A stretch of 64,000 nucleotides of DNA from CAYUVH01 sp964448135 (lineage in GTDB: Bacteria; Verrucomicrobiota; Verrucomicrobiia; Limisphaerales; UBA8199), in NCBI GenBank assembly GCA_964448135.1, contig CAYUVH010000055.1:1-64000 (forward strand), written 5' to 3'. How positions within the stretch are numbered: position 1 is the stretch's first letter; each line of letters begins with the position of its first letter. Below, one piece after another: positions 26,604 to 35,927 of the stretch. Below the pieces are notes generated by a model. It was not told the DNA's origin. It saw nothing but the letters and a program-made list of their open reading frames with translations, and did not search any database. The position numbers were made by a program, and so were the translations under genes.

Positions 26604-29600
26604 ATGTCTCCCAAACCCTGGCTAATTGCGGGTAGTAGCCTCGCGTTATTTCTCGTGTTGCCGGGCTTTGAAGCCGACGGCGCTGAAATGATTGCCGCCG
26701 CCAAGAAGAGTGAACCCAAAATAGAGAGCAAGGTCAGTTATTACCACGACGTCCGGCCGATTTTTCAGGCGAATTGCCAGGGATGCCATCAGCCGGCCAA
26801 GTCCAAGGGCGGCTATGTGATGACGGATTTCAAAAAGATGCTTGTGGGCGGTGATGCCGAGGGCGCGGCGATCGTGCCGGGCGATGCCGACAAGAGCTCG
26901 ATGCTCAAAATGCTCACGCCGCAGGGCGGGGAGGTGCGGATGCCGAAGGGCAAGACGCCATTGTCGGAGAACGAAGTGGCGCTGATCCGGGCGTGGATCG
27001 CGCAGGGGGCGGTGGATGATACGCCGGCCGATGCGAAGCGGCATTATGACAACGACCATCCGCCGCTGTATTCGCGACCGCCGGTCATCACGTCCATTGA
27101 CTATTCGCCGGATGGAAAAATGATCGCGATCGCGGGGTATCACGAGGTGCTTTTGTATGACGCGGATAAGGGGGCGTTGCTGGGAAGGTTGATCGGATTG
27201 TCGGAGCGCGTGCAAGCGCTGCGGTTTTCGCCGGACGGACAATCGCTGGCGGTGGCGGGGGGTGACCCCGCGCGGCTTGGCGAGATACAGGTGTGGAACG
27301 TTGAGAAGCGGAAGCTGACAGTTTCGGCACCCATCAGCTATGACACGTTGTATGGTGTGAGCTGGTCACCGGATGGGAAGCTGGTGGCATTCGGGTGCCC
27401 GGATAATACGGTGCGGGCGATCGAGGCGGGGACTGGCAAGCAGGTGGTGCAGATGGGTTCGCACAGCGACTGGCCGCTGTGCACGACGTTTTCGCAGAAG
27501 AGCGATCACATTGTTTCCGGCGGGCGCGACATGAGCGTGAAGCTCACCGAAGTGGCGGCGCAGCGCTTTGTCGACAATGTGACTTCGATTACTCCGGGCG
27601 CGCTGAAAGGCGGGGTGCTGGCGGTGGAGCGGCATCCCAAGTATGACCAGTTTGTGACGGCGGGTTCGGATGGAGTGCCCCGGGTTTATCTGATTTTCCG
27701 CGAGGTGAAACGCGAGATTGGGGACGACGCGCAATTCATCGCGGATTTGTATCCGATGACGGGTCGCATCTTCGCGGCGCGCTTCAGTCCGGACGGGAAA
27801 CGCATCGCGTGCGGCAGCGGACTGGACCAGGTGGGTGAGTTGCTGGTTTGCAGCTACGATTACACGAATGACGTGCCGAAGGCGTTGCGCGATATCATGG
27901 GAATCGTGCCCGGCCGGCGCAATGCCGAGCAGCAAAAGCAGCTCGATAACTACAAGAAAGAAGGCATTCACGAACTAGCGCGCGCACAATTGCCGAAGTC
28001 AGCGATCTACTCGTTGGCGTTCAGCCCGGATGGCGAGCGCATCGCGGCGGCGGGGTCGGACGGAAAAGTTCGGATTTATAACGCGACCAACGGGGCGGTG
28101 GTGCGGGAATTTGTGTCGGTGCCGATTGGCCGCGGTGAAGTCGTCGCCGCGCGGCCTGCCTGGCAGCAGACCGCCACGGCAGCGGTGGAACCTGCCGTCG
28201 CAGAGAAATTGCCTGAGGGAACGACCGTGACCGCGCTGCAAGTGGAGCCGGCGCAGGTGAAATTCGCCAGCCCCAGCGATTATGCCCAACTGCTGGTGAG
28301 CGCGAAGCTCGACACGGGTGACACCGCTGACGCGACGCGAATGGCGCAGTATACGATCAAGCCGGCGATCGCGGAGGTGTCAGCGCAAGGCGTGTTGCGC
28401 CCGAAAAAGAATGGCACGGCCAAATTGACGATTGCCGCCGCGGGAAAGACGAACCAGATAGTCGTCGAGATCAGTGGAGCGGACGCTCCGCCGCCGGCGG
28501 ATTTCATTCGCGATGTGAGCCCGGTGATGGCGCATTTGGGTTGCAACGCAGGCACCTGCCACGGAGCGAAAGACGGGAAGAACGGATTCAAGCTTTCATT
28601 GCGCGGCTACGATCCGGAGGCGGACTTGCGCGCGCTGACGGATGATCTGGGATCGCGGCGCGTCAACCTGGCCTCGCCGGACAACAGCCTCATGCTGCTG
28701 AAATCGGTGGCGGAAGTGCCGCATGAAGGCGGGCGACGCATGACGGTGGACAGCGTGTATTACCGGACCTTGCGGCAGTGGATCGTGAATGGCGCGCAGC
28801 TCGACATGAAGGCGCCGCGGGTTGCAAAGATCGAGGTGCTTCCCCAAAACCCCGTTGTGCAGAGCACCGGCGCGCGCCAGCAGATGCGGGTGATCGCGAC
28901 TTACGCGGATGGAGCGACGCGTGATGTGACGGCGGAGGCGTTTATTGACAGCGGCAACGGCGATGTAGCCACCGCGGACGGCACCGGTTTGCTGACAACG
29001 TTGCGCCGGGGCGAGGCGCCGGTGCTGGCGCGTTTCGAAGGTAATTACGCGGCGACCACGCTTACGGTGATGGGTGATCGCAAGGGCTTCACGTGGCAGC
29101 CGCCCGCGACCTGGGGAAAGATTGATGAACTGGTCGCGGCCAAATGGGAGCGGATGAAGATTGCGCCGTCGGATCTCTGCACGGACATCGAATTCATTCG
29201 CCGGGTGAATCTGGATTTGACCGGCGTGCCACCGACCGCCGACGAGGTGCGCGCATTCCTGAAAGACCCGCGCCCGACCCGCGAGAAGCGCGACGAGTTG
29301 GTGGACCGGCTGATCGGCAGCCCTTCGTTTGTGGATTTTTGGGCGAACAAGTGGGCGGATCTCCTGCAGTGCAACAGCAAGTATCTGGGCACGGAGGGTG
29401 CGGAGGCGTTCCGTGCGTGGATCCGGCAGGCGGTCGAGACCAACACGCCGTATGACAAGTTCGCGAAGGTCATTCTGACTTCGTCGGGTTCGACCAAGGA
29501 AAATCCGCCGGCGAGCTATTGGAAGATTTTACGCACGCCGACCGAGGCGATGGAAAACACGACGCACCTTTTCCTGGCTACGCGTTTCAATTGCAACAAG

Positions 29601-31742
29601 TGCCACGATCATCCCTTCGAGCGCTGGACGCAGGACCAGTATTATCATCTCGCGGCGTATTTCGCGCAGGTGTCGCTGAAGGAAGATCCGGAGAGCAAGG
29701 GCAAGACCATCGGCGGCACGAGCGTGGAAAGCCCGAAGCCGCTTTACGAGATTGTGTCGGACGCGAAGGAGGGTGATGTCAAACATGACCGCACGGGCAA
29801 GGTTTCGCCGCCCTCGTTCCCTTACGCCGCCAAATATGAAGGCAAGGATAGCGACCCCCGTCGTGAGCAGTTGGCTGATTGGATCACGTCGGCGGACAAT
29901 CGCTATTTCGCATCGAGCTACGTGAACCGGATGTGGGGATATTTGTTGGGCACGGGCATCATCGAGCCGATTGATGACATTCGGGCCGGCAATCCGCCGA
30001 AGAACCCGGCACTGCTGGATTATCTGACGCGCCAATTCATCGCGAGCAATTTCAACGTGCGGCTGCTGATGACGGAGATCTGCAAATCGCGCGCTTACCA
30101 GTTGTCCATCATACCGAACAAATGGAACGAAGACGACAAGGTCAATTATTCCCATGCGCTGGCGCGCCGGTTGCCGGCGGAGACCTTGTATGACTCGGTG
30201 TTCAAGGTGACCGGCAGCATTTCGCAATTGCCGGGGCAGAAGCCGGGGATGCATGCGACGCAGTTGGCGGATGCGGCCACGGACGACGGGAGCGGACTGC
30301 TGGCCACGCTGGGCCGGCCCGCCCGCCAGAGCGCCTGCGAATGCGAGCGGAGCAGTGATATTCGACTGGGTTCGGTTATGGCGCTGCTCAGCGGCCCGAC
30401 GGTTTCGCGGGCCATCAATGACCCGACCAACTTTCTGGCAAAGCTGGTCGAGACCGAGAAGAAGGATTCCAAGCTCGTGAACGAGATCTTCATGCGGGTG
30501 GTGAATCGTCCGGCCACCGACGCCGAGATCAAGAGCGTGCTGGCGGACATGGCCGCGGTAGGCACGGACGCCGACAAGATCACCAACGAACTGGCTGCGC
30601 TGGAGGTCAAGCTGGCGCCGGTGATGGAAGACCAGAAGAAGCGCCGCGACGAGGCAATTGTCCTCTCTAAAACCAATCTCGCGATTTACGGCGAGATGAC
30701 GAAGACCTTGCAGGCGGAATTGGAAAAGAGCCACAAGGCGGAACAGGTCCTGACCGACCGGGAGTTGAAGGAGTATGAGAAGCTGCTGCCCGCGCAGGCT
30801 GCGTTCTGGGAAACCCGCAATAATGCGGCCGAGGCGAAGACGACCTGGCAACTGCTCGAACCGCGGAAGATAAATGCCAGTGGCAAGGTGAAGCTGGCGA
30901 AGTTGGACGATGGCACCATCGTTTCGACGGAAGGCGCCAGCCCTTCGGATTTCTTCATCAATGCAAGGGTCATGCTGACGAATGTGACCGGCATCATGCT
31001 GGAAGTCCTGCCCGACCAGAGTCTGCCCGTCTTCGGGCCCGGCCGCGCGACGGATGGTAATTTTGTGCTGAGCGAAATCGAACTCAAGTGGGACGAGGGC
31101 ACCAACGCTGCGACCAAGATGGCCAAGCTCAGTGAGGCGCGCGCGGATTTTTCGCAGAACGATTACAACGTGGCGCAGGCCATTGACGGGGAGGTTGTGG
31201 CGGGGCGCAACGGCTGGGCGGTTGCGGGCGCACCCGGCATCTCGCGGCATGTGGCGACTTTTAAATTGGAGCAGCCGATCATGTCCACGAACGGCCTCAA
31301 CCTGCGCATCGCGTTGAAGCAGCACTACGGCGGCCCTTATCTGATTGGGCGGTTCCGGCTGTATGTCACGAGCGGGGCTGAGCCGCTGGATTTTGGTTTG
31401 CCTGAGGCGGTGGTGAAGGCGGTGCGGGCGCCCGCGGGTAATCGCACGCCGGAACAGGCCGCGGCCATCGTTGCGCATTACCGCTATACGGACACGAAAT
31501 TCTGGAAGCTGAAACAGACCGCGGTGAAGGCCGCCGAGCCGCTGCCGGAAGATCCGAAATTGACCGAACTCAAGAAGGCGCTCGCCAAGGCCGAGGAGCC
31601 GGTGCCGATTGATCCGTACCTGGTTCAGTTGCGACTGGACAGCCAGGCGAGTTCGCGTCAAAGCGGGGACAAACGCCTGACCATGGCGCAGGACCTTACG
31701 TGGGCCCTGATTAATAGCGCCGAATTCATCTTTAATCACTGA
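26604..31742 (+). CDS. Cytochrome-like multidomain protein: PSCyt1, WD40 repeats, Ig-like, DUF1549 and DUF1553 (PSD1)
   Basis: 1712 residues from ATG 26604, which is followed directly by a signal peptide (P-W-L-I-A-G-S-S-L-A-L-F-L). An upstream ATG at 26541 would add 21 residues. In order: PSCyt1 with the haem motif C58-Q-G-C-H; a WD40-like propeller (about 150-500, F-S-P-D-G-x-R-I-A-x-A-G-S-D units); a bacterial Ig-like domain; a second motif C647-N-A-G-T-C652-H; another Ig-like domain; DUF1549 (PSCyt2); the motif C997-N-K-C-H; DUF1553; and an inserted discoidin-like stretch with a coiled coil near 1320-1400. Such proteins are periplasmic and pair with DUF1501 proteins in Planctomycetes and Verrucomicrobia. 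Their substrate is not established. The DUF1501 gene starts 45 bases downstream. Confidence 0.9.
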   Translation: MSPKPWLIAGSSLALFLVLPGFEADGAEMIAAAKKSEPKIESKVSYYHDVRPIFQANCQGCHQPAKSKGGYVMTDFKKMLVGGDAEGAAIVPGDADKSSMLKMLTPQGGEVRMPKGKTPLSENEVALIRAWIAQGAVDDTPADAKRHYDNDHPPLYSRPPVITSIDYSPDGKMIAIAGYHEVLLYDADKGALLGRLIGLSERVQALRFSPDGQSLAVAGGDPARLGEIQVWNVEKRKLTVSAPISYDTLYGVSWSPDGKLVAFGCPDNTVRAIEAGTGKQVVQMGSHSDWPLCTTFSQKSDHIVSGGRDMSVKLTEVAAQRFVDNVTSITPGALKGGVLAVERHPKYDQFVTAGSDGVPRVYLIFREVKREIGDDAQFIADLYPMTGRIFAARFSPDGKRIACGSGLDQVGELLVCSYDYTNDVPKALRDIMGIVPGRRNAEQQKQLDNYKKEGIHELARAQLPKSAIYSLAFSPDGERIAAAGSDGKVRIYNATNGAVVREFVSVPIGRGEVVAARPAWQQTATAAVEPAVAEKLPEGTTVTALQVEPAQVKFASPSDYAQLLVSAKLDTGDTADATRMAQYTIKPAIAEVSAQGVLRPKKNGTAKLTIAAAGKTNQIVVEISGADAPPPADFIRDVSPVMAHLGCNAGTCHGAKDGKNGFKLSLRGYDPEADLRALTDDLGSRRVNLASPDNSLMLLKSVAEVPHEGGRRMTVDSVYYRTLRQWIVNGAQLDMKAPRVAKIEVLPQNPVVQSTGARQQMRVIATYADGATRDVTAEAFIDSGNGDVATADGTGLLTTLRRGEAPVLARFEGNYAATTLTVMGDRKGFTWQPPATWGKIDELVAAKWERMKIAPSDLCTDIEFIRRVNLDLTGVPPTADEVRAFLKDPRPTREKRDELVDRLIGSPSFVDFWANKWADLLQCNSKYLGTEGAEAFRAWIRQAVETNTPYDKFAKVILTSSGSTKENPPASYWKILRTPTEAMENTTHLFLATRFNCNKCHDHPFERWTQDQYYHLAAYFAQVSLKEDPESKGKTIGGTSVESPKPLYEIVSDAKEGDVKHDRTGKVSPPSFPYAAKYEGKDSDPRREQLADWITSADNRYFASSYVNRMWGYLLGTGIIEPIDDIRAGNPPKNPALLDYLTRQFIASNFNVRLLMTEICKSRAYQLSIIPNKWNEDDKVNYSHALARRLPAETLYDSVFKVTGSISQLPGQKPGMHATQLADAATDDGSGLLATLGRPARQSACECERSSDIRLGSVMALLSGPTVSRAINDPTNFLAKLVETEKKDSKLVNEIFMRVVNRPATDAEIKSVLADMAAVGTDADKITNELAALEVKLAPVMEDQKKRRDEAIVLSKTNLAIYGEMTKTLQAELEKSHKAEQVLTDRELKEYEKLLPAQAAFWETRNNAAEAKTTWQLLEPRKINASGKVKLAKLDDGTIVSTEGASPSDFFINARVMLTNVTGIMLEVLPDQSLPVFGPGRATDGNFVLSEIELKWDEGTNAATKMAKLSEARADFSQNDYNVAQAIDGEVVAGRNGWAVAGAPGISRHVATFKLEQPIMSTNGLNLRIALKQHYGGPYLIGRFRLYVTSGAEPLDFGLPEAVVKAVRAPAGNRTPEQAAAIVAHYRYTDTKFWKLKQTAVKAAEPLPEDPKLTELKKALAKAEEPVPIDPYLVQLRLDSQASSRQSGDKRLTMAQDLTWALINSAEFIFNH

Positions 31743-31787
31743 CCGGAACCCTGACGAACCCCAGCAATCGAGCACAAGGAAAGTTAT

Positions 31788-33263
31788 ATGATCAAACTCA
31801 CCGGCGGTCTCTGCAGCGATCTTTGCGATCCGCAAATGAAAATGACCCGGCGCGATCTGTTGCGGATCGGCGGCGCGGGCATCCTCGGCCTGTCGCTGGG
31901 CTCGATGCTGAAACTTCAGGCGCGCGCGGCGGAAGCTGCTCCGCTTGGCGGCGCCGGCCCCGGCTGGGGCACGGCCAAGAACGTCGTGATGATTTATCTC
32001 CAGGGCGGCCCGAGCCACCTGGATCTCTGGGACCCGAAGGAAAATCTTCCCGACAACCAGCGCAGCCCGTTCAAGACCATCCCCACCAAGATCCCGGGAA
32101 TCCATTTCACGGAGGTGCTGCCGGAGCTCGCGAAGGTGAACGACAAGTTCACGATGATCCGTTCGATGAGTTACACGCCGAACGGTCTCTTCAATCACAC
32201 CGCGGCGATTTACCAGATCATGACGGGCTATACGACTGACAAGGTCAGCCCGTCGGGCCAGCTCGAGCCGCCGGATCCGAAGGATTTCCCGAACTTCGGT
32301 TCGCAGATCGTCCGCTTGCGTCCGCCGACGGAGCCGATGCTGCCGTTCGTGATGCTGCCGCGGCCGCTGCAGGAATCGAATGTCGTGGGGAAGGGCGGCA
32401 GCGCCGGTTTCCTCGGCAAGGCATACGATCCTTATACCCTGTATCCCGAAGGCGACGATTTGGACATGGGCAAGATGGACCGTGTGCGCGTGGATGATTT
32501 GAAGCTGCCGCCGGAAGTGTTCGCGTTGCGGATGGAACGCCGCGCACGGTTGCGCGAGTCCATCGAGGCGGCGATGCCGCACATTGACAAGGCAGTGGAG
32601 AATTACAATCTGGACGATTACTACCAGCGCGCGCTGAGCCTCATCATTTCCGGCCGCGCGCGCACGGCCTTCGATCTCACGCAGGAAAAAGATTCCGTTC
32701 GCGATCGCTACGGCCGCAACACGTTCGGTCAAAGCTGTCTCCTGGCGCGGCGCTTGATTGAGTCTGGCACGCGCGTGGTCGAAGTGATCTGGCCGAAGAT
32801 CGCCAATTCGGACAATCATTCCTGGGACCACCACAGCGACCTGACCGTGCGCATGCGCGACAAATCCGGCCCGATGCTCGACAAGGGCCTCGCCGCATTT
32901 ATCGCGGACATGGACGAACGCGGTTTGCTCAAGGACACGCTGGTCGTGGCGATCGGTGAATTTGGGCGCAGTCCGCAAAAGGGTGTCAGCACCTCGGGCA
33001 ACATCAACAGCGCGGACGGGCGCGATCATTGGCCATATTGTTATACCGCAGTCATGGCCGGCGCGGGCGCGAAGCGCGGTTACGTCCACGGCAAATCGGA
33101 CAAGACCGGCAGCAGCCCTGCCGAGGATCCGGTGCATCCGATGGAAATGCTGGCGAGCATGTATCACGCGTTCGGTATCGAGCCGGAGACGATTGTTTAC
33201 AATCATCTCAAGCAGCCGCGCGAACTGGTGAAGGCAAAAGCGGTGACGAAGTTATTTGCGTAA
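31788..33263 (+). CDS. DUF1501 domain protein with twin-arginine signal (sulfatase-like fold)
   Basis: 491 residues with a clear ribosome-binding site (AAGGAAAG at about 31777-31784). The N-terminus has R21-R22-D-L-L-R-I-G-G followed by a hydrophobic stretch, a Tat signal, so the protein is exported folded. The mature domain begins V-V-M-I-Y-L-Q-G-G-P-S-H-L-D-L-W-D-P-K, the diagnostic DUF1501 opening. It contains G-E-F-G-R-S-P and S-D-N-H-S-W-D-H-H, which resemble metal-binding positions of the alkaline phosphatase/sulfatase superfamily. It forms an operon with the upstream PSD1 cytochrome-like gene, as in many related genomes. Function is unproven; a hydrolase acting with the cytochrome protein on a shared periplasmic substrate is an inference. 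Confidence 0.93.
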   Translation: MIKLTGGLCSDLCDPQMKMTRRDLLRIGGAGILGLSLGSMLKLQARAAEAAPLGGAGPGWGTAKNVVMIYLQGGPSHLDLWDPKENLPDNQRSPFKTIPTKIPGIHFTEVLPELAKVNDKFTMIRSMSYTPNGLFNHTAAIYQIMTGYTTDKVSPSGQLEPPDPKDFPNFGSQIVRLRPPTEPMLPFVMLPRPLQESNVVGKGGSAGFLGKAYDPYTLYPEGDDLDMGKMDRVRVDDLKLPPEVFALRMERRARLRESIEAAMPHIDKAVENYNLDDYYQRALSLIISGRARTAFDLTQEKDSVRDRYGRNTFGQSCLLARRLIESGTRVVEVIWPKIANSDNHSWDHHSDLTVRMRDKSGPMLDKGLAAFIADMDERGLLKDTLVVAIGEFGRSPQKGVSTSGNINSADGRDHWPYCYTAVMAGAGAKRGYVHGKSDKTGSSPAEDPVHPMEMLASMYHAFGIEPETIVYNHLKQPRELVKAKAVTKLFA

Positions 33264-33382
33264 GCGTTTGCAGCACTAACCAGGAATTGCGATTCACCCA
33301 GCCCGGGTGGGTCGTATTCCGGGTTAAGGCCTGAAGCCGGCTTCGAGCGCAGCTGTCGGGAGCATTACTCTCCAATCGTGGT

Positions 33383-33667
33383 TCAACCCATTCGTTGATT
33401 CTTCTGCCAGGGCTGGAGGAGCGGCACCGAGGGGATTGGCGGCCTGGCAAGGTGGCGCGGCAGTTTGCGGAAGAAGAAGTATAGGGGCGTACCAATCACT
33501 CCCGCCAGGAGGATCACCAAGAGCCACGCGATCCTGGTCCCGCCATCCTCGCATTTGACGCAGTCAATGACCATCCACATCCAAAACGCCCACGCCAGCC
33601 CAAAGAGCAGGAGCAGCAGCGATGCGCCGCCGTCGGCGACCATTAATGCGGGGAGCGGATCATGCAT
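33383..33667 (-). CDS. Small membrane protein with PLDc_N-like domain
   Basis: 94 residues from ATG 33667 (MHDPLPALM); 13 extra upstream codons are possible. Two transmembrane segments flank D-C-V-K-C-E-D-G-G-T-R-I-A-W, and the second ends G-V-I-G-T-P-L-Y-F-F-F-R-K. This is the pattern of the PLDc_N (cardiolipinase N-terminal) domain that also occurs alone in small proteins. No phospholipase HKD motif is present, so there is no enzyme activity to infer. It is divergent from the glycosidase gene at 33738, leaving 70 bases for both promoters. Confidence 0.65.
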   Translation of the reverse strand: MHDPLPALMVADGGASLLLLLFGLAWAFWMWMVIDCVKCEDGGTRIAWLLVILLAGVIGTPLYFFFRKLPRHLARPPIPSVPLLQPWQKNQRMG

Positions 33668-33737
33668 AACTTTCTTTTGTGAACATTTGCGCGCGGCAAA
33701 CGTCAATCCGTTGGTTAATATCGTCTTGCGTTACAAC

Positions 33738-35927
33738 ATGAACCGCTTCTTTTTTGCCTTTTTTATCGCACTCGTTGCCTTGGTGGCGGTTTTTGCCGTG
33801 CCCCACTGCGCCTTCGCGGGCGCTCCACCTGACGACTTCCCCCGCTACAAAGTCCCCGGCCACGAAGCCGAGATGGGGACGTTGCGCGACCTGTTCTGGC
33901 TGCACTATCCGGGCTCTGGCGCGAAGGCCACGCTTTGGGATGAGTGGTTGCCGGATGCGTCGCTGTGGCCGGCGGTGACGAACGCCGCGCAGGGTGACGC
34001 CATGCGGCATAGCTGGGCGACCACGCTCTCCGCGCGAATCCTGGATAACGACGGTTATGTGGCGACGCACCAGCACGGTTCGGTCGCGCACCAATTGGGC
34101 TGGCCGTTTCCATTTTGGATCCAGGGACGGCACGGCTGCGGGTGGCATTTCTCGTTCAAGAACGCCCATATTCCCGCCGGTTATCAGCCGACGGACATGG
34201 CAAAGCCCGACGGCTGGCGGCTTAGCGGCGCCACCAATGCCGGGCTGGCCGATGACGGCTGGCATGTCGAAGTGACCAACGCGAACGCCATTCTCACGGC
34301 GCCGGTTTGGAAATGTGAAGCGTTTGAAGTGCCGTTTCTCCAACTGCGCTGGCAGCTCTTCGGCGTCGGCAAGTGCGAACCGTATGTCGAGTGGACGACT
34401 CCGTCCGAAACGAATTTCAGCGCGGGGCGGCGGATGTATTTTCCCGCGCCGAAAGATGAGAACATGGTTTACACGATGATCCCCATGTTCCACCTGCCGA
34501 ACTGGACGGGCGAGGTGGCCCAGTTGCGGATTTGTCTGGGGAACGCGACGGCGGGCAAGGCGAACATCCAGGGTTTCTTTTCCCAGTATGACACGCGGCA
34601 CAACATCAACTCGCAGAATTTCGTGCGGGGTTGCGCCAAGTATTTCTGGTGGACGCGCGATCTGGCGTTTCTGCGCGCCAATATCAATCGCATGCGGACC
34701 GCCATCCGCTATTTGATGACCGAACATCACACACTTCAGAATAACGTCGTGCTGACGACCTGGGTCGGACACGACGGACGCAGCGGGCTCGTCCGCACGC
34801 CTGCGGGCGGCAAGGAAATCCGCACCGGCATGGGCATCGGCAACAACTACTGGGACCTGTTGCCGTTCGGCAACCGGGATTGCTACGCGACCATACAATA
34901 TTATGACGCGCTCCGGACCATGGCGGCGGTTGAACGCGAAGTGCGCGAACATCCCGAATGGGACGTGCCGACCGGGGTGCTCGCCTTTGATCCCGCGATG
35001 CTTGAAGCCCATGCCGCCGACGTCAAAGGCGAAGGCAACCGGTTGTTTTGGAGCGCGGATACCGGGCGGTTCGTCGCGTGTGTGGATAGCGAAGAGCAGA
35101 AGCACGATTACGGTTTCACGTTCCTGAATTGTGAGGCGATTTATTATGGGTTCGCGAATGCCGACCACGCCCGCGAAATCATGAGCTGGCTCAATGGCGA
35201 CCGCACGGTCGCCGGGGACACCTCGGCGGGGGCCGATATTTATCATTGGCGGTTCGGCGCACGCTCGACCACGAAACGGAATCTCGATTGGTATTTTTGG
35301 GCGTGGAGCAGTCCGGAAAGCATTCCGTGGGGCGGTCAAGTGCAGGACGGCGGGGCAGTCCTGGGTTTTTCATATCACGACCTGATGGCGCGGCTGGCGG
35401 TGCTGGGGCCGGACAACGCGTGGGCGCGATTACAGCAGGTTTTGCGCTGGTTTGCAGAGGTGCAGGCGGCGGGCGGCTATCGGAAATATTATGATGGCAG
35501 CCGCGAGGGTACCATGCAGGGTGGGGGAACCGCCGGCGGTTTGGGGCTCGACCAGGAATTCTTCGAGAGCGCGATGGTGCCGCAGATCATGCTCAAGGGA
35601 TTCATGGGCTTTGAAGCTCGCGCGGATGGATTCAAGCTCAGCCCGCGTTTGCCCAAGGATTGGCCGGAGCTAAGCATTGATCGCATCCGCTATCAGGATC
35701 AACTGCTGACGATTCGAGCCACGCCAAAGGAAATCGAAATCCGGAAAATGGGTTCCGGCCCCGACACGGTCTTTCTACGGCTGCCGGAACGGAAATGGCA
35801 GGCGACGCTGCTGGACACCAACGGGGCACCGCAAAGTGAAGTCAAACTGGTCAGAAGAGAAAGCGACGGCGCGCTCGGGCTTTCCTGGGGCAACGCTTCC
35901 GGCGTGCGCCTTACCGCCGCAGAGTGA
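33738..35927 (+). CDS. Secreted six-hairpin glycosidase-like protein
   Basis: 729 residues from ATG 33738, directly followed by a signal peptide ending C-A-F-A-G-A. Upstream extension of the frame overlaps the divergent gene and is rejected. The middle and C-terminal parts have the W/G-rich helical repeats of an (alpha/alpha)6 glycosidase (F-W-W-T-R-D-L-A-F-L-R, G-N-N-Y-W-D-L-L-P-F-G-N-R-D, W-G-G-Q-V-Q-D-G-G-A-V). The last roughly 90 residues are a small beta domain. The family resembles GH63/GH65-type enzymes in layout, but I cannot choose a GH family or catalytic pair safely. Its stop overlaps that of the convergent DUF5010 gene by 17 bases. Confidence 0.75.
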   Translation: MNRFFFAFFIALVALVAVFAVPHCAFAGAPPDDFPRYKVPGHEAEMGTLRDLFWLHYPGSGAKATLWDEWLPDASLWPAVTNAAQGDAMRHSWATTLSARILDNDGYVATHQHGSVAHQLGWPFPFWIQGRHGCGWHFSFKNAHIPAGYQPTDMAKPDGWRLSGATNAGLADDGWHVEVTNANAILTAPVWKCEAFEVPFLQLRWQLFGVGKCEPYVEWTTPSETNFSAGRRMYFPAPKDENMVYTMIPMFHLPNWTGEVAQLRICLGNATAGKANIQGFFSQYDTRHNINSQNFVRGCAKYFWWTRDLAFLRANINRMRTAIRYLMTEHHTLQNNVVLTTWVGHDGRSGLVRTPAGGKEIRTGMGIGNNYWDLLPFGNRDCYATIQYYDALRTMAAVEREVREHPEWDVPTGVLAFDPAMLEAHAADVKGEGNRLFWSADTGRFVACVDSEEQKHDYGFTFLNCEAIYYGFANADHAREIMSWLNGDRTVAGDTSAGADIYHWRFGARSTTKRNLDWYFWAWSSPESIPWGGQVQDGGAVLGFSYHDLMARLAVLGPDNAWARLQQVLRWFAEVQAAGGYRKYYDGSREGTMQGGGTAGGLGLDQEFFESAMVPQIMLKGFMGFEARADGFKLSPRLPKDWPELSIDRIRYQDQLLTIRATPKEIEIRKMGSGPDTVFLRLPERKWQATLLDTNGAPQSEVKLVRRESDGALGLSWGNASGVRLTAAE

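Noticed and set aside
29529..33206. A 1225-codon open frame on the minus strand covering parts of two plus-strand genes
   Set aside because: It lies opposite the well-supported PSD1 and DUF1501 genes and is rich in R, H and A with no domain pattern, as expected from high-GC third positions. It is a codon-bias shadow.
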